64,000 nucleotides of DNA, from contig JAUDYN010000007.1 of assembly GCA_030407005.1 (NCBI GenBank), positions 2,046,001 to 2,110,000 of the forward strand, written 5' to 3'. Shown here piece after piece: positions 11,216-23,003 of this stretch. This stretch comes from Desarmillaria ectypa (taxonomy: Eukaryota; Basidiomycota; Agaricomycetes; Agaricales; Physalacriaceae). The stretch's first letter is position 1; every line of letters begins with the position of its first letter. A program made the translations under genes and the position numbers. The notes beneath the pieces are model-generated. The model was not told where the DNA came from and ran no database searches. It saw nothing but the letters and a program-made list of their open reading frames with translations.

Positions 11216-11859
11216 CATCGCTTTTTTCACCTGGGGCTATATCGTTCTGATTCATCAGTCGCTACCCACGAGACGGCCACAGTCCATGGAAGAACCGCCC
11301 CTTCAATTCTCTTCGGGTCATGATTCAGAACTTTACACACGGACGGGAAATTCGGAGACTATCACATTCTGATTACTTGGCGCTCAAATCCCGCTCGATC
11401 GATTTCCTTATGGGACCAAGGAAGCGGCCTGAGATGCCTGAACTAGGTTACATTGTTGTGGGTTTATCTTCGAGGGGTCTGCGTTTGAGCAAAGCAAGGC
11501 GAACCTGGATGCAATTCTCAAACGGCCGTTGGCAAAATGTGTTGTAGCAGCCATTTTCGCTGGGCACTGGGTAAGCGTCCCGTGTCACTTGAAGGTTTGC
11601 AAGTCAATGTTTCAGCGTATACAGGGCTGGTTCGGTCCCACAGCGTCAGCTCCTGGCTCGTTGTGCTTGAACGTGTTAATACGACAACGATCTCAGTATC
11701 GACTCGAGATGGTTGTAGAAGACTGAGGTACAGCAACAAAAAAGAAAATACTACGGTAGCGATCGTGCTACTCAATACTAACTTATCGTCTAAAACTGAC
11801 TGCCCGAGAAAACCGAAGGGGTGTCGACTGAGTCTCTCGACAGAACGGATGCTGGCACG

Positions 11860-12050
11860 TTTTTTTTTCCTTCACTGGGAGGGGGTTGATAAACGTTCCT
11901 TCCGCCACCACCACTCGTAACTGAACTTCTACTCATCTGCCGGTTTTGCGCAAAAGGCCGATAATCCACCACGCGTATAGAGGGGAAGTGGGTCCATTCC
12001 AAAGCTAGCTTCCATACGCATGAATAATCTTTACCGTCATTTCACCAGTG
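11860..12050. repeat. Degenerate direct repeat, unit B
   Basis: Partner of the unit at 11040-11215 with the same block order (ttccttcc, aactgaacttctact, cgataatccacc, tttcacc). It differs by several short insertions, including extra bases between ttctact and the cgataat block. Confidence 0.45.
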
Positions 12051-15000
12051 GACCCGGCCCTGCTCATATCAAGTCATCAAACCGAGCTGACATTTTTCCG
12101 GCGGCTAAAGATCATTTAATTTCTCTGTTGTTTCTTTTCACATTCTAGGTTTACTTACTCGTTCGAGGGGAACGTCACCAGTGTACCTCTTGTGTGGTAC
12201 GAGCGACATTAATGGGGAGAGCCGAGACCTCCTTGTTCTCCGCATTGTTTAGCCTCAACGTACTCATGACCCGCTCGGAGCTTTCTTTCCGCTGACCTCG
12301 CAGGATCCTCGAGGAATATAATGGCGCTTACCAGGGCCTTTGTCTCGACATTCTTCCTCGGCAATCCCATTTACACACAAGAGGAACGCTGGCGAGCTGG
12401 ATATCGGGATCTTACAGTGACCGACTTGTCCATCATCTCTGTTCTCCCATGCTTCGTACGGCATTCATGATGGACCTCCGATCGTTTGGGTAAGCACTTG
12501 TATGGGTAACAGTGTGAATTAAGGAAAGCCCACCTCTGGAGCACTCATAATAACGCTTCGGTCCCGTACCGATTGTAGTTCCCTCTTTCTTCGTTGACAA
12601 GTTCCGGAACCCGGCGCGCTTCAAGTTGTTTGTCAATGCACAGGGGAAAAAGTAAGTTTGAGATCACGCTGGATACATGTTCTGCTTTCAAATCATTCCA
12701 ACGTATTCGAGAAGTACGTCCAAACCCAACTTGGACTAATTGAAGACGTTGCCTTTGATATGATTAACTTTTTGCAACTGGTAGCCGCAGTTGAAATTGA
12801 CCATCTCCTTAGTTGCAGAGCCTTTAATGTTGGAATCGCGAGACTGAGCCTAATCGACGTCAGTAGCAAAAGCAGGCTAATTCTGTGACAAATGCAGCAT
12901 AGGGGATAACAACGACAGGCTTACATGCTCCCCTCGGAAATGAACAAACACGTAAGTGAATCCGTATGAGAACCCAAGGGACGACTGCCATGCTAAGGGT
13001 GATATCTCACACTTGACAGACCTGAAATTCGGGGCTCGGGCTCACTTGAGGGCTAATAATACTATCTCAATTAATTGATGAAGCCTGACGCCCTTCCAAA
13101 ATGAGTCTTTCGCAATTGTCGACCTATCGGATACGAGTTCTTGGATAGAACAGAGTCAGTTCGAGATCATATGAATTCTTCACCGTCAGTGTTATGTTCA
13201 CGGCATGATGATATAAGTATGCTGAAGTACATGCCGCCCCTACGCATTCGGGAAGAGGAATCATAAATGTTGACACTTGTCATCGAAGTCTAAATTTGGA
13301 ATAAGTGTCGGCCCGTTGCGCTACTTTGTAATTGGAGGACAATGTAGGCGTCCCGATTTCTTCCTCCAATTTGTTGCGGAGATACTTTCCGTAGAGATCA
13401 CTCGCTGACATAGTAACCTATTTATATCTTTTCAATTCATCTATTTCCTCGCAATCCACCAGATGCATCCCATTCTCTTCAGACCAGAGTTATTTAATAT
13501 CCTCAAGAATTCTTTCTAGGTACTTTCTCAAATCCCGTCGCTTATACTTGACGTTCATTTCTAAATACGCGGCTTCCTTTCCTCTTGAGGACTCATTCGG
13601 GCGCCTTTCAAACTGCGGCATCGTTCGGTCCCGTCGCGGATGTGGGTCCAAGCTCTGGAGCGTGGTCGTTAGTATGTATCTCCAAAAAGCAGCGTGGTCG
13701 GGATTCGAGAAACTAACGGGAACCATTTAAACTCTGGAAACAAGAAAAAAAACTCAGACCGTGTACAGACTTGGGGGTCAGGACCCAATACTGACAGTTA
13801 CGTTCGAATTTCAAGTCTGCGTTTCCAGATGTAACTGCAAGTCCCAGTTGTCAATGATTCTTTCAGCGGTTGCTCTTGCGGATCCCCTATTGGGAACCAG
13901 TGTCGTAGCAACCTAATATTCTGTGCATCCGTACGGATTGGAGAAATTGTATCGGTGCGCTTGCAAAAGGTCGGTAATTCCCAATCGCTCAATTCACTCT
14001 ACTTTGCATTAATACGGTAGCGACCCACTCGCCGAGGACGCCGCCGCACTTGAAATTTTGGATGTCGACGTCGACAGGCCTTGTCACTGACATTGAGAAT
14101 CGATTCTCTCATACTTGCGATCCGCCCCAGCGTTACATCGCAACAAAACTCCAAGACCCCGTACCTGAAATGCCTCGGATCATTACACTTACGCGTTTGG
14201 CCAAGTGCGACTCCGTCCGGAGTCAGTGCTCGCCTGTTTTCTATTCGAAAAGAAAGGTTTTACCGAACATTATTCATGGCATCGGCCTCTAGACCATGCT
14301 CGAGCCATTCGGCCCCGGGAAGCAGCATGGCTCCGTGATGAATGGTACACCATCTATGAAAAATGGCGCAAGCCATCCATCAAAGTAGTCAACTCTTGAA
14401 ATTGTCTTTCTAGGGCTAGTATCATAAAGTTCCATCAGGTGACGTTTCTACAGTTTTCCCTCCGCCATTTGTTACCCTTGGCGCCACCCGATGGTAATGG
14501 TATGAACGGCGACGATTCTCCGTTGTCCGACGACTCAATGTGACTTGGTAACCGCCGCTTAATTAATCTAGAATGGATGCCGATATCTCATTAGAGCTTA
14601 CCACTAGATGAAAAACAGTGCATTTTTACATAGAACATTCACAAAGTTTTTTCATAGTTTTTTACTGAAAAAAGTCGTAAAAATATTTTTGATTTTTCAC
14701 TATGTTCAGCGTATTTAGGGGTAAGAATGTTTGAATTTTAGTGCAGTCCAGTATTCTTCCGTTCTTCTGTTCCGTGGCCTAATAGTTTGACAGAACCACA
14801 AGTTCCAAGATCATATGATAAAAAAAATTAACACAGCGAAATTTGATGTATCTGGGGTCCTTTGATTGCTTGGTGACGAACATGCGGTGGCCGGAAGGCA
14901 CAACGGTCAATGAACACCAACTTGGAATTCGCAGAGTCTATTCTATTCGATGTCGTACATTGAATACGCAATTATCGGACAGGTCAGATGTTGTTGGCAC

Positions 15001-15085
15001 GCAAGTAGGGCCATCACTCCCGCTTCTCTTGCTATACCTTCGTTCTGTTTAGAGCTGGCCTCTTGCATTCGAATCACCGGCCAAT

Positions 15086-16410
15086 ATGACGGAATGGAAC
15101 GATGCCACTAAATATATGCGAGTGGTGGGTACTGGCTCTGTCCGTCTTCTTGGGCTCTCATTTATTTTCATCTAGAGCGCGTTGTCTTGGTACTTGTATG
15201 ACTGGGTTTTGACAGCGCCTGCGGAGATTCGACTCTGTGAGTCCGAGTCCTGTTGCGACATTCCGACTCGCTGAAAGATTTCCGTTACAGACAGGAGACA
15301 GTCTTCAATTTTTCGCCCGAGTACCGCCTGCATACTGCTCATTCTTGTGAGGGTAAGTACATCGGCTAGAGTATTCTTATCAGGCATCAATTGATTGTAT
15401 CCCAGTACCTGGGACTCATCGCTCTTATCCTGAATTTTGTCGGCTTCTTCTCACATGAATTCACAACGGAGACCTGCAAGCATTATTGGCGTATCATGCC
15501 CATAACGCAGTGCCTCGCATCCTGGGCGAGTCATGCGGTATTTGTTATTCGTACGCTCGCTATCTGCAACAACGAGCTTGGCCCCGCAGTTTCCCTGTCC
15601 GTTCTCGGTGTCATAGTTTCCGGACTAGAGCTCTTCGCCCAGATGTACTCATTTAGAAAGTTCAGGGCAGGATCTTCAGGAAACTGTCTCATTCAGTACA
15701 GTAACGATGTCAACATTAGTTGGGTGTATTACATGGTATGTCCTTATAGGATTTTTGCTCATCCATCTGTTGATATCAATATATGTGGGGCAGGTTTCAT
15801 TAGTTTTCGATGCTGCAGTCCTCGGGATGACTTATCGAGGCCTTGCCATCGGTTTTGCTAAAAAGCAGAACTTACACTCGGGTTTCAGCGATGTCCTGTG
15901 GCACTCCTCTATGCGATATTTCGGTGCTACTACCCTATTTAACGCTCTTAATCTGGCATTCTATGCAAGCTACAAGAATTCCAGTAATTCTACGATACTC
16001 TGTGCCATGGGGATAGCGATCACGAGCATGATGAGTTCCCGCGTCAGTACGTGTATCTTTTTTTTTTTTTGCCCTTCTTCTTTCGGGTTTCTGATCCCAG
16101 TTTCGCAGTTCTCGACCTGCACAGTTATGCCAATCGTCCAATAAGCACATTCCAACTCAGCGGCTTACCAACAAGCTCGGGTCCGTCCCAGGAATCTTCC
16201 GATTTTTTGCAGACGCCTTCGTTTAGCACTCGTGTGGCACCATCTAGCGTCACGGTATGCCCCCATCTGCCCTGCCAGGGATTATGTACTGATGTCGTCC
16301 AGCCGCATATGGCCACTTTTCCACCCACTTTAGAAGATACCCGCAAGCACGAACGTGGTATCAATATGGCACCATGGGAAGCCCATTGGCAAGCCAAAAC
16401 GGTGGCTTAG
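15086..16410 (+). CDS. DUF6533 family seven-helix membrane protein
   Basis: This family is expanded in mushroom-forming fungi. Its members have an N-terminal DUF6533 motif and about seven membrane spans, and no member's function is known to me. Splicing gives exons near 15086-15124, 15176-15235, 15292-15349, 15406-15735, 15794-16046, 16110-16255 and 16304-16410. The N-terminal part has SALSWYLYDWVLTAPAEIRL, matching the usual 'YDxxLTxxxEIxL' signature. Hydrophobic segments follow (YLGLIALILNFVGFF; SLSVLGVIVSGLELFA; SLVFDAAVLGMTYRG; a last span ending near SSRVILDLHSYAN). The C-terminal tail is Ser/Thr/Pro-rich and soluble. The last two introns are inferred. It is the only gene between the desert and the aminotransferases. 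Confidence 0.8.
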
Positions 16411-16986
16411 TTCCATTTCGACGTTTGTTTCAGTTTTTTTTTTTTTTTTTTTTTCAAAGTTTCTCCATTCGCTTGCGGGAAAGTTTTCTGATGATCATCA
16501 CGATGCAACTGGTTCCAACAACACGAGTTCCTTTTGATAACATTCTTTGTCAATCAGCGGCTAGGCGTTGGTGGTTATTGTAAGAAATATTGGACAGAAT
16601 ATGCGTAGCAGTGATTATAAGTACTTTATAACTTTATCAGTATTATACATGTCGGTATACTATAAGTATTGTTGACGTGAAGCGGAGTGTATATTCAGAA
16701 GATCTACCTGGAACTTGTGACCAGTTTTCGCAGGACCGCAATGCCTGACGCACATCCTGGTCCACAAATAATGGTGCCTGTTTATGTTTAGATCTCGGTC
16801 ACTGGACCAACGTTTGCGCGCGCTGTGGTCACTGGGCCAGAAATGATCGGACCACAGTCCAATTTTGCTTTTTTTCCCAATAGCCGCCGGCATCATCGTT
16901 TAACAGCGGGTGTCAACCTCCGGGTCCAGCGCATACTGATTTTTGTATATTATACCGCGACATCGTTACCCTACTACATCACTACC
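16411..16986. other. Intergenic stretch, promoter side of the first aminotransferase
   Basis: A run of about 20 T lies at 16434-16455. No gene or RNA is visible. The last 150 bp should contain the promoter of the aminotransferase starting at 16987. Confidence 0.5.
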
Positions 16987-18963
16987 ATGTCAGGATCCAA
17001 GTTCCAACAGGTATGGCCATTCAACGTGTAATGTCCCGTGAAAAGCACTCACCCACCCTTCCTAGGCACCCCACAAGTGAGCTTCAGTCCATTTATTACC
17101 CCACACGGAGCTAGAACTCACATCCTTCAAATTTACAGGCTACTGGCGTATGTGTAAAATCTTCCACTGCACAAACTTAGAGTCTGAACGAGTAAATTAG
17201 CATCCCCGGTCCTATTGAAGTGACCGACGAAGTATGTATTATACGCCAATTTTGTTCGCATCGTGCTCAATTGCGCATAGGTCCTCAATGCTATTTCTCA
17301 GCCGCCTATGTCCCACGTTTCACCTGGGTTTGTGAAGATATTTAGGGAGTGTATGGATATGACCAGGTGCGCTGGCCACTGACTCGATCCCCAGGTGAAT
17401 TCCTAACTCGGCTGGCGCAGACAAGTATTGTATACGACCACTGGCATGCCTTTCATCATAGCTGGAAGGTGTGTACTTAGCTCTGCTGGCCGATGCTTAC
17501 CTCATAACATACAGCGGGACTCTCGGCTGGGACGAGGCGAGTTCAATTCTCCTTTTTTTGCATCCCCCTGGAGTTAACGGAGACCACAGGTTTCTTCCAA
17601 TCTTGTGGAGCCCGGTGAGGCTGCGCTAGTCGTGAACAATGGCTATTTTGGGGATGGTTTTTCTGACTGGTACGTAGCCCGTCGATCCGACCTGATTCCG
17701 AGCTTGAAGGAATTGTTCATAATTATCTTCTTCCGCGGCTGTATTCTAGTCTCCGTGCATATGGCGCCAGCGTAGACCACGTCCGGGCGCCTTTGGGCGA
17801 CGTGGTACCAAGTATAGACATTGAAAGGGCACTAAAGAAGAGAAAATATAAGGTTATTGTAGTCACCCATGTCGACACGTCGACCGGTTAGTGTTTTCCT
17901 ATATCAACCGCGTGTACTACCTGCTGACGAGTTTTGGATAGGCGTTCTATCAGACGTGAAAGCGGTTGCGAGTGTCACCAAGAGAGTGTCACCAGAAACA
18001 CTGGTTAGCTATATTTTATTCGAATATATTTTGCGGGACTGAGGAGTCTGACTATCAGGTTATTGTTGATGGTGTGTGTTCGGTCGCAAGCGAGGAAATT
18101 CGCATGGATGATTGGAACATCGATGTGGTCCTCACGGCGAGTCAGAAGGGACTAGGCGCACCACCAGGGTTGAGTATTCTCGTCGCAAGCGAGCGAGCGA
18201 TCAAGGTCGGTGTTTTGGGCTATCTCCAGTCAGAAAGGATTTAACGCCACATTCAGGTATTCGAGAGCAGGAAAGCTCCCGTGACATCCTACTATGCGAG
18301 TTGGCAAAAGTTTGTTTCGACTTTCTTCTGATTTGAATATTCTATAAATGATGGGCGTACAGGTGGCTGCCCATCTTGCGCGCATATGACTCCGGTTCAC
18401 CAGCGTACTTCGCTACGCCGCCCGTGAACATGATATACGCATATCATGCCTCTTTAAAGCAAATAACAGTGGGCTTAGAAGAGAGGTTTAGAGCACATCA
18501 AAGGGCCAGTGAGAGGATCAAGGCTGTGGCTCAGCAGTTGGGCTTCACCCAAATACCTAAGACGCCAAGTATTGCAGCAAACGGGATGACTGCGGTGAGC
18601 ACAAGATTAGGAATGGTGCGTCAGGCGTTCGGGTGCTAAGACTTTACTAGATATATGTTCCCGACGGGTTCGCGCCAAAGGACATTTTACCTCGATTGAC
18701 AGAACATGGGATCGTTATTGCTGGCGGCCTGCACAAGGATGTCAAAGGTGTGTTGATTGAGATTATTTGATGATAAGCAGGGCACTCACCGCTGATGTTG
18801 TGACCCAGATAAATACATAAGGATAGGGTAAGCCTCGCATCTCTCTGTGGAGAGTGGACATTGCTGACCGTGTCCTAGTCATATGGGTGCCTCTGTTGTC
18901 GATGAGAGAAGAGGAGACATTGAAACCATTGAGAAGGCGTTGAAAGCGTCGGTCAGGAAATAG
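16987..18963 (+). CDS. AGX1: Alanine-glyoxylate aminotransferase, tandem copy A
   Basis: This PLP-dependent class V aminotransferase turns glyoxylate and alanine into glycine and pyruvate. More than ten exons read as KLLAIPGPIEVTDE, MSHVSPGFV, GSGTLGWDE, VEPGEAALVVNNGYFGD, THVDTSTG, VIVDGVCSVASEE, then TASQKGLGAPPGLSI with the PLP-binding lysine, SRKAPVTSYYASW, AYFATPPVN, ANGMTAV, GGLHKDVK and HMGASVVD. An exon of only 9 nt (17139-17147) supplies the LLA part. All key residues appear present, so the copy looks functional. It is about 65-70 percent similar by eye to copy B, 1 kb downstream on the same strand. The C-terminus (SVRK) is not a peroxisomal PTS1 signal. Confidence 0.9.
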
Positions 18964-19924
18964 AGTACTTAGATGTGTAAGCAGCGTCTGTCAAATCCTT
19001 GGACACCGCGCTGTGATAGATGAAATGACAACGAATCAGTCAGATTCTGCATGGTCTCTCCCACCTGATAGGCTTGCTGTATCATCTTTGTGCCGAAGAG
19101 ATAAACCTAGTGACCACGGAGCAGCCAAACTCCGGAACCAAGACGCAGTACTGTGGAGCAGCTGAAGCAGACGAGAAGACGAGAAGATTTTCCAGAGTAA
19201 AAACCTTAAGTATAATATATTCAACCACCATGGAGCCCGGAGCTGGGGAATCGCTATATGGAAAGGCTTGAGCTGCTCGTGAACCATCTCGTGTCAATGC
19301 TCCGAGTAAGTAGCTCTTCGGTGCGGCGGTAACTACAGTCTGTTGTACGTTTTCAGTCAAATGGAAGCTAGAAAGATGTGCTCAAAGGGACTAGAAGTGA
19401 CTGGTGACTGCTTGCCTTCAAGTTCGTCATGATGGTGAGAGAATTGTACTCGTCGCATGATCACAGACATTGTCTAGGAACTGGAATTTACTGTCCGTAA
19501 AAGACAGCGGGTCGTACAACAGTAAGCTTCCACTATAATTCTAAGTAATTGAACGGTAGATGTTTAAGGCTCCAAGGACGGACTGAAATATGACGGGCAT
19601 CCGTTGTGCGTATATACGAATACAAAGATATTCCGACGACAGGAACGATAAGATTTATTTGCATATTTCCTGATAATCCCTGATCGCCTCAAAGATGTCA
19701 AGATGCGGAAGTCCGTACGGCGCGACACTACTGAGGGCCCAAAGGCAACTCATGTGGGATTTTTATTTTTGTGCCGGCCGGGCCTGTGTATCTGATTCAG
19801 ACTGCTCTTCCTTCCATTTTGATAATAATAAATAATGCTCCTGCCCTACCGTTCTTCCCTCTGTACCACCATCTCAACCGTGTTACCCTCCCTTATTCAC
19901 CGTATATCCCGACGGACGTATACT
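18964..19924. other. Spacer between the tandem aminotransferases
   Basis: About 960 bp with no supported gene. Small frames at 19036-19360 on both strands have no known domain. The stretch just before 19925 is pyrimidine-rich and probably contains the promoter of copy B. Confidence 0.5.
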
Positions 19925-21769
19925 ATGGCTACACAAGGTTTCAAGCAGGCACCCCACAAGTGAGTCGCGACCGTATGCTCTGGTATCGGTCCTCAATCTG
20001 AAGTCGTCGGAAAGGCTATTGGTGTAAGGACGACTGTACTGCTGTCAGTAATCGTTTCTCATTCCCTCCAAAGTATTCCGGGGCCCATCGAAGTATCCGA
20101 TGAAGTGAGGATTGTCACAATCTTCCTCGGCTCTACCTGACTTTGTCTAGGTTCTCTACGCAAACGCCCACCCATCCATGTCGCATGTATCGCCAGAATT
20201 CGTTCCTGTCTTTGGCGACTGCATCCGGATGACCAGGTTCGAGTGTTTCGTGCCATCACCAGTGATAACTTGTTCATGTGTGGGGTCAGGGACGTCGTGT
20301 TTTCAGCCGAAGGGCAGCCGTTTTTGATTAGCGGCAGTGGAACCTTGGGATGGGACCAGGTATGTCGTGGCTTTGCGGCCCGGAAAGAAGATCCTCTAAC
20401 GTACCATCTTCTCCCAGGTCGCCGCTAATCTGATAGAACCCGGAGAGGACGTACTCGTACTGCATAGCGGCTACTTTGGTGACAGCTTTGCCGATTGGTG
20501 AGGTAAATATCGTGTAATTCATCTTTACTGATTTCCGGAGTAGTATAGATACGTACGGCGGGAAAGCAACTCAGGTCAAGGCTCAGATTGGAGCCGCTGT
20601 AAGCCAGAGTGAGATAGAGAAGGCGTTGAAGGCGAGAAACTATAAGGTTGTTACATTCACCCATGTCGACACTTCAACAGGTGCGTCGACAGCTCAACTG
20701 CCTTGACCTTTATCGATGATTATTCTAGGGGTATTGTCGGACGCGAAGGCGATTGTCGAGACGGTTCGCCGAGTTTCTCCAGATGCACTGGTAAGAGCAT
20801 CGCGCTTCCTGCTCGACGAGACGCGTACTGAAAAGCAGTTTAGGTCGTAATGGATGCTGTTTGTTCAGTTGCCAGCGAAGAGATCCTTATGGATGAATGG
20901 GATCTTGACGTTGTTTTGACTGCCAGTCAGAAAGGTCTCGGCACCCCTCCAGGGTTGAGCATTCTTATAGCGAGTAAGAGGGCAATTCAGGTGAGCACTT
21001 TTCATCTGGTCACCACCAGGTCTAATAGACCTTTCTACAGAAATTTGAATCGCGAAAGACACCTGTAACCTCATATTATGCCAGCTGGAAGAAGTTCGTA
21101 TCCTATCGGTTTTCCCCGATTCTGTTTGACAGATTTTTCGCATGTAGATGGCTACCAATCATGAAAGCGTACGAAAGCGGGAACACAGCTTACTTCGCCA
21201 CGCCCCCCGTCAACCTCATCTACGCGTACCACGCTTCCCTTAGCCAAATCACGAAATCAAAGCCTTCATTACCTGAACGGTTCAAGCTGCATAAGGAAGT
21301 AAGCCAGCGTATCAAGGGCGTGGCAGCAGACCTAGGGATCAAGCAGATCCCGACGGATCCTGCATATGCTGCCAACGGAATGACAGCGGTGCGTCTAATA
21401 ATTTGCCTCCTTCAGCGTGTTCAACTTGATGCTTTCGAAGCTGTATTTCCCTGCCGGTGTTAGTGCGGCAGACGTCATTGGTCCCTTGAATCAGAAGGGA
21501 ATTGTCGTTGCAGGAGGTCTGCATACGGCAATCAAAGGTGATCTTCTATTATGTTACTTGCGCGATATCTTGAGGCTAAACGCTCTTTCTTTCTCTTTAG
21601 ACAAGTACTTCCGTATCGGGTACGTATACTTGTATGTCATTCCTTTCTCATGCGTGCTTAACTGGTATCCAGACATATGGGAATTACGGCGGTTGATCCT
21701 GAACGTGGAGATGTAGATAAAGTGGTCGCGTCGTTGCAGGATGTCCTGAAGGCGGTGCTCACGAAATAG
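19925..21769 (+). CDS. AGX1: Alanine-glyoxylate aminotransferase, tandem copy B
   Basis: Same family and exon plan as copy A: APHK, a 9 nt exon (20015-20023), VIPGPIEVSDE, MSHVSPEFV, GSGTLGWDQ, IEPGEDVLVLHSGYFGD, THVDTSTG, VVMDAVCSVASEE, TASQKGLGTPPGLSI with the PLP lysine, SRKTPVTSYYASW, AYFATPPVN, ANGMTA, GIVVAGGLH and HMGITAVDPERGD. In the central part it has SGQ/ATQVKAQIGAAVSQSEIEKAL where copy A has a different variant. This half looks closer to typical fungal enzymes. The two share intron positions, which supports tandem duplication from one ancestor. Which copy has the glycine-forming role cannot be told from sequence. Confidence 0.92.
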
Positions 21770-21889
21770 AATAAATCCAGTAACAAACGTGTAGAGTTTT
21801 GTAATTTGCAAGCAATACCCCTCCCTCACCACATAGCGTCTTACGACCCGACAGCAGTATTTGGGCTGAGATTGAACTTGAATTTGACC

Positions 21890-22934
21890 ATGAGCAACTC
21901 ACTCAGTCCCTCAGACGCGTCTTCAAATTGGCGTTCGAAAGCCAATAATGAGTCGACATCGCCATCTTCTTTTCCTGGAAAAAAACAGCGCTCTACCGAC
22001 ATTTATCATTCTCGCCAGCAGCCTGACTTTCATAGCAGCGCGACTTTTGAATCTCGTCCATCAAATGCCAAGAAGGGATTGCCTGCTCATAAAGATTACC
22101 GGGATAATGACGCCGGCGCTTTGCAAGCCATCGAGGAAGGACGTCGCTTATATGTAGGGAATCTTCCCTACATGGCGAAGCAGCAGGACGTCCAGGCGTT
22201 ATTTGAAGGAGATGGTTACACCGTGTTCGACATTATCCTCTGTTCAGTACTCCTAATAACGCGTCCTATAGAAAACGAATTGATATCTCAATTGACCCTT
22301 TCACGGGCCGGAATCTCTCGTATTGCTTTGTCGATCTTCAGAGTAAGGAGGAAGCCAACCGTGCCATGGCAGACCTCAATCAGCGCGACTTTTTGGGAAG
22401 ACCAGTGAAGATTGGCCCAGGCAAAGCCAAGAAGGGGCCGAGGCCACCTCCACTGTCGAAGCCCTTCCCGCTTGTCTTCGAGGGCTGGCGCGAATCAAAT
22501 GCATCAGACCACTGGGAAGGATATGCGGCTCAAGGGAAGCGATTGTACGTCGGCGGCCTGCCGACCATGGCTTCTCACCGTGTTGTCAACGAGAATATTC
22601 GTGAACTTTTCCGTGGCTTTCAATTGTGAGTTACATTTAATATATAAATTGAAAGCGTTAACGGTTGATTCATAGGGAGGCTGTGAGCAAGATGATTTAC
22701 CCGCCCGTCCACAGACCTGGCCCACACAACCACTTTTATGTCTTCGTGGATTTTACGAATGCCACAGAAGCGGGACAGGCCGTGGCAAAGCTGGATGGTA
22801 CATTGGCGTTTGGGGGTAGAATCCGGGTAAGCAGAGCGAAGGATAATAGCAACTCACGGAAGGTGGGTGAGCGAGAGAGATGGGAGGAAGAGCAGCAAAG
22901 GGATAATTTCCCAGCATTGGCACGCGATGCATAA
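21890..22934 (+). CDS. RNA-binding protein with two RRM domains
   Basis: A Ser/Asn-rich, disordered N-terminus of about 85 residues is followed by RRM1 (RNP2 RRLYVGNLPY; RNP1 LSYCFVDLQ) and RRM2 (RNP2 KRLYVGGLP; RNP1 HFYVFVDF), then a charged tail ending NFPALARDA. RRM1 is interrupted by an intron at about 22226-22273 whose donor reads GTTCGA, unusual but needed to keep the frame (GYTVKRIDIS). The second intron is near 22627-22677. The arrangement is that of a small basidiomycete RNP protein. I cannot assign its RNA target. It ends 69 bp before the oppositely oriented nitronate monooxygenase. Confidence 0.85.
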
Positions 22935-22975
22935 TGATTGGTCCAGAGTATGATTGAAGTGTATATACACATGCG

Positions 22976-22985
22976 AATAAATAAA
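22976..22985 (+). terminator. Poly(A) signal-like AATAAATAAA of the RRM gene
   Basis: AATAAA repeats 40-50 bp after the RRM stop codon and before the NMO stop on the other strand. The two transcripts probably overlap at their 3' ends. Confidence 0.4.
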
Positions 22986-23003
22986 TCCACCAGAATGTAA
23001 CGG

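Larger units (their letters stand above)
10087..15085. other. 5 kb gene desert with decayed sequence
   Basis: No open frame above about 130 codons and no recognisable protein block is present on either strand. Short frames such as 10104-10391 (minus), 12658-12888 (plus) and 13490-13726 (minus) have no visible domain. Weak internal repetition (see the two repeat entries) and many broken frames suggest an ancient, degraded mobile element or gene relics. I find no long terminal repeats, terminal inverted repeats, reverse transcriptase or transposase motif. An AT-rich block lies at 14600-14840. Confidence 0.6.

Noticed and set aside
10087..15085. LTR retrotransposon or DNA transposon in the desert
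   Set aside because: No terminal repeats, integrase, reverse transcriptase or transposase motifs were found, so I only claim decayed repeats.
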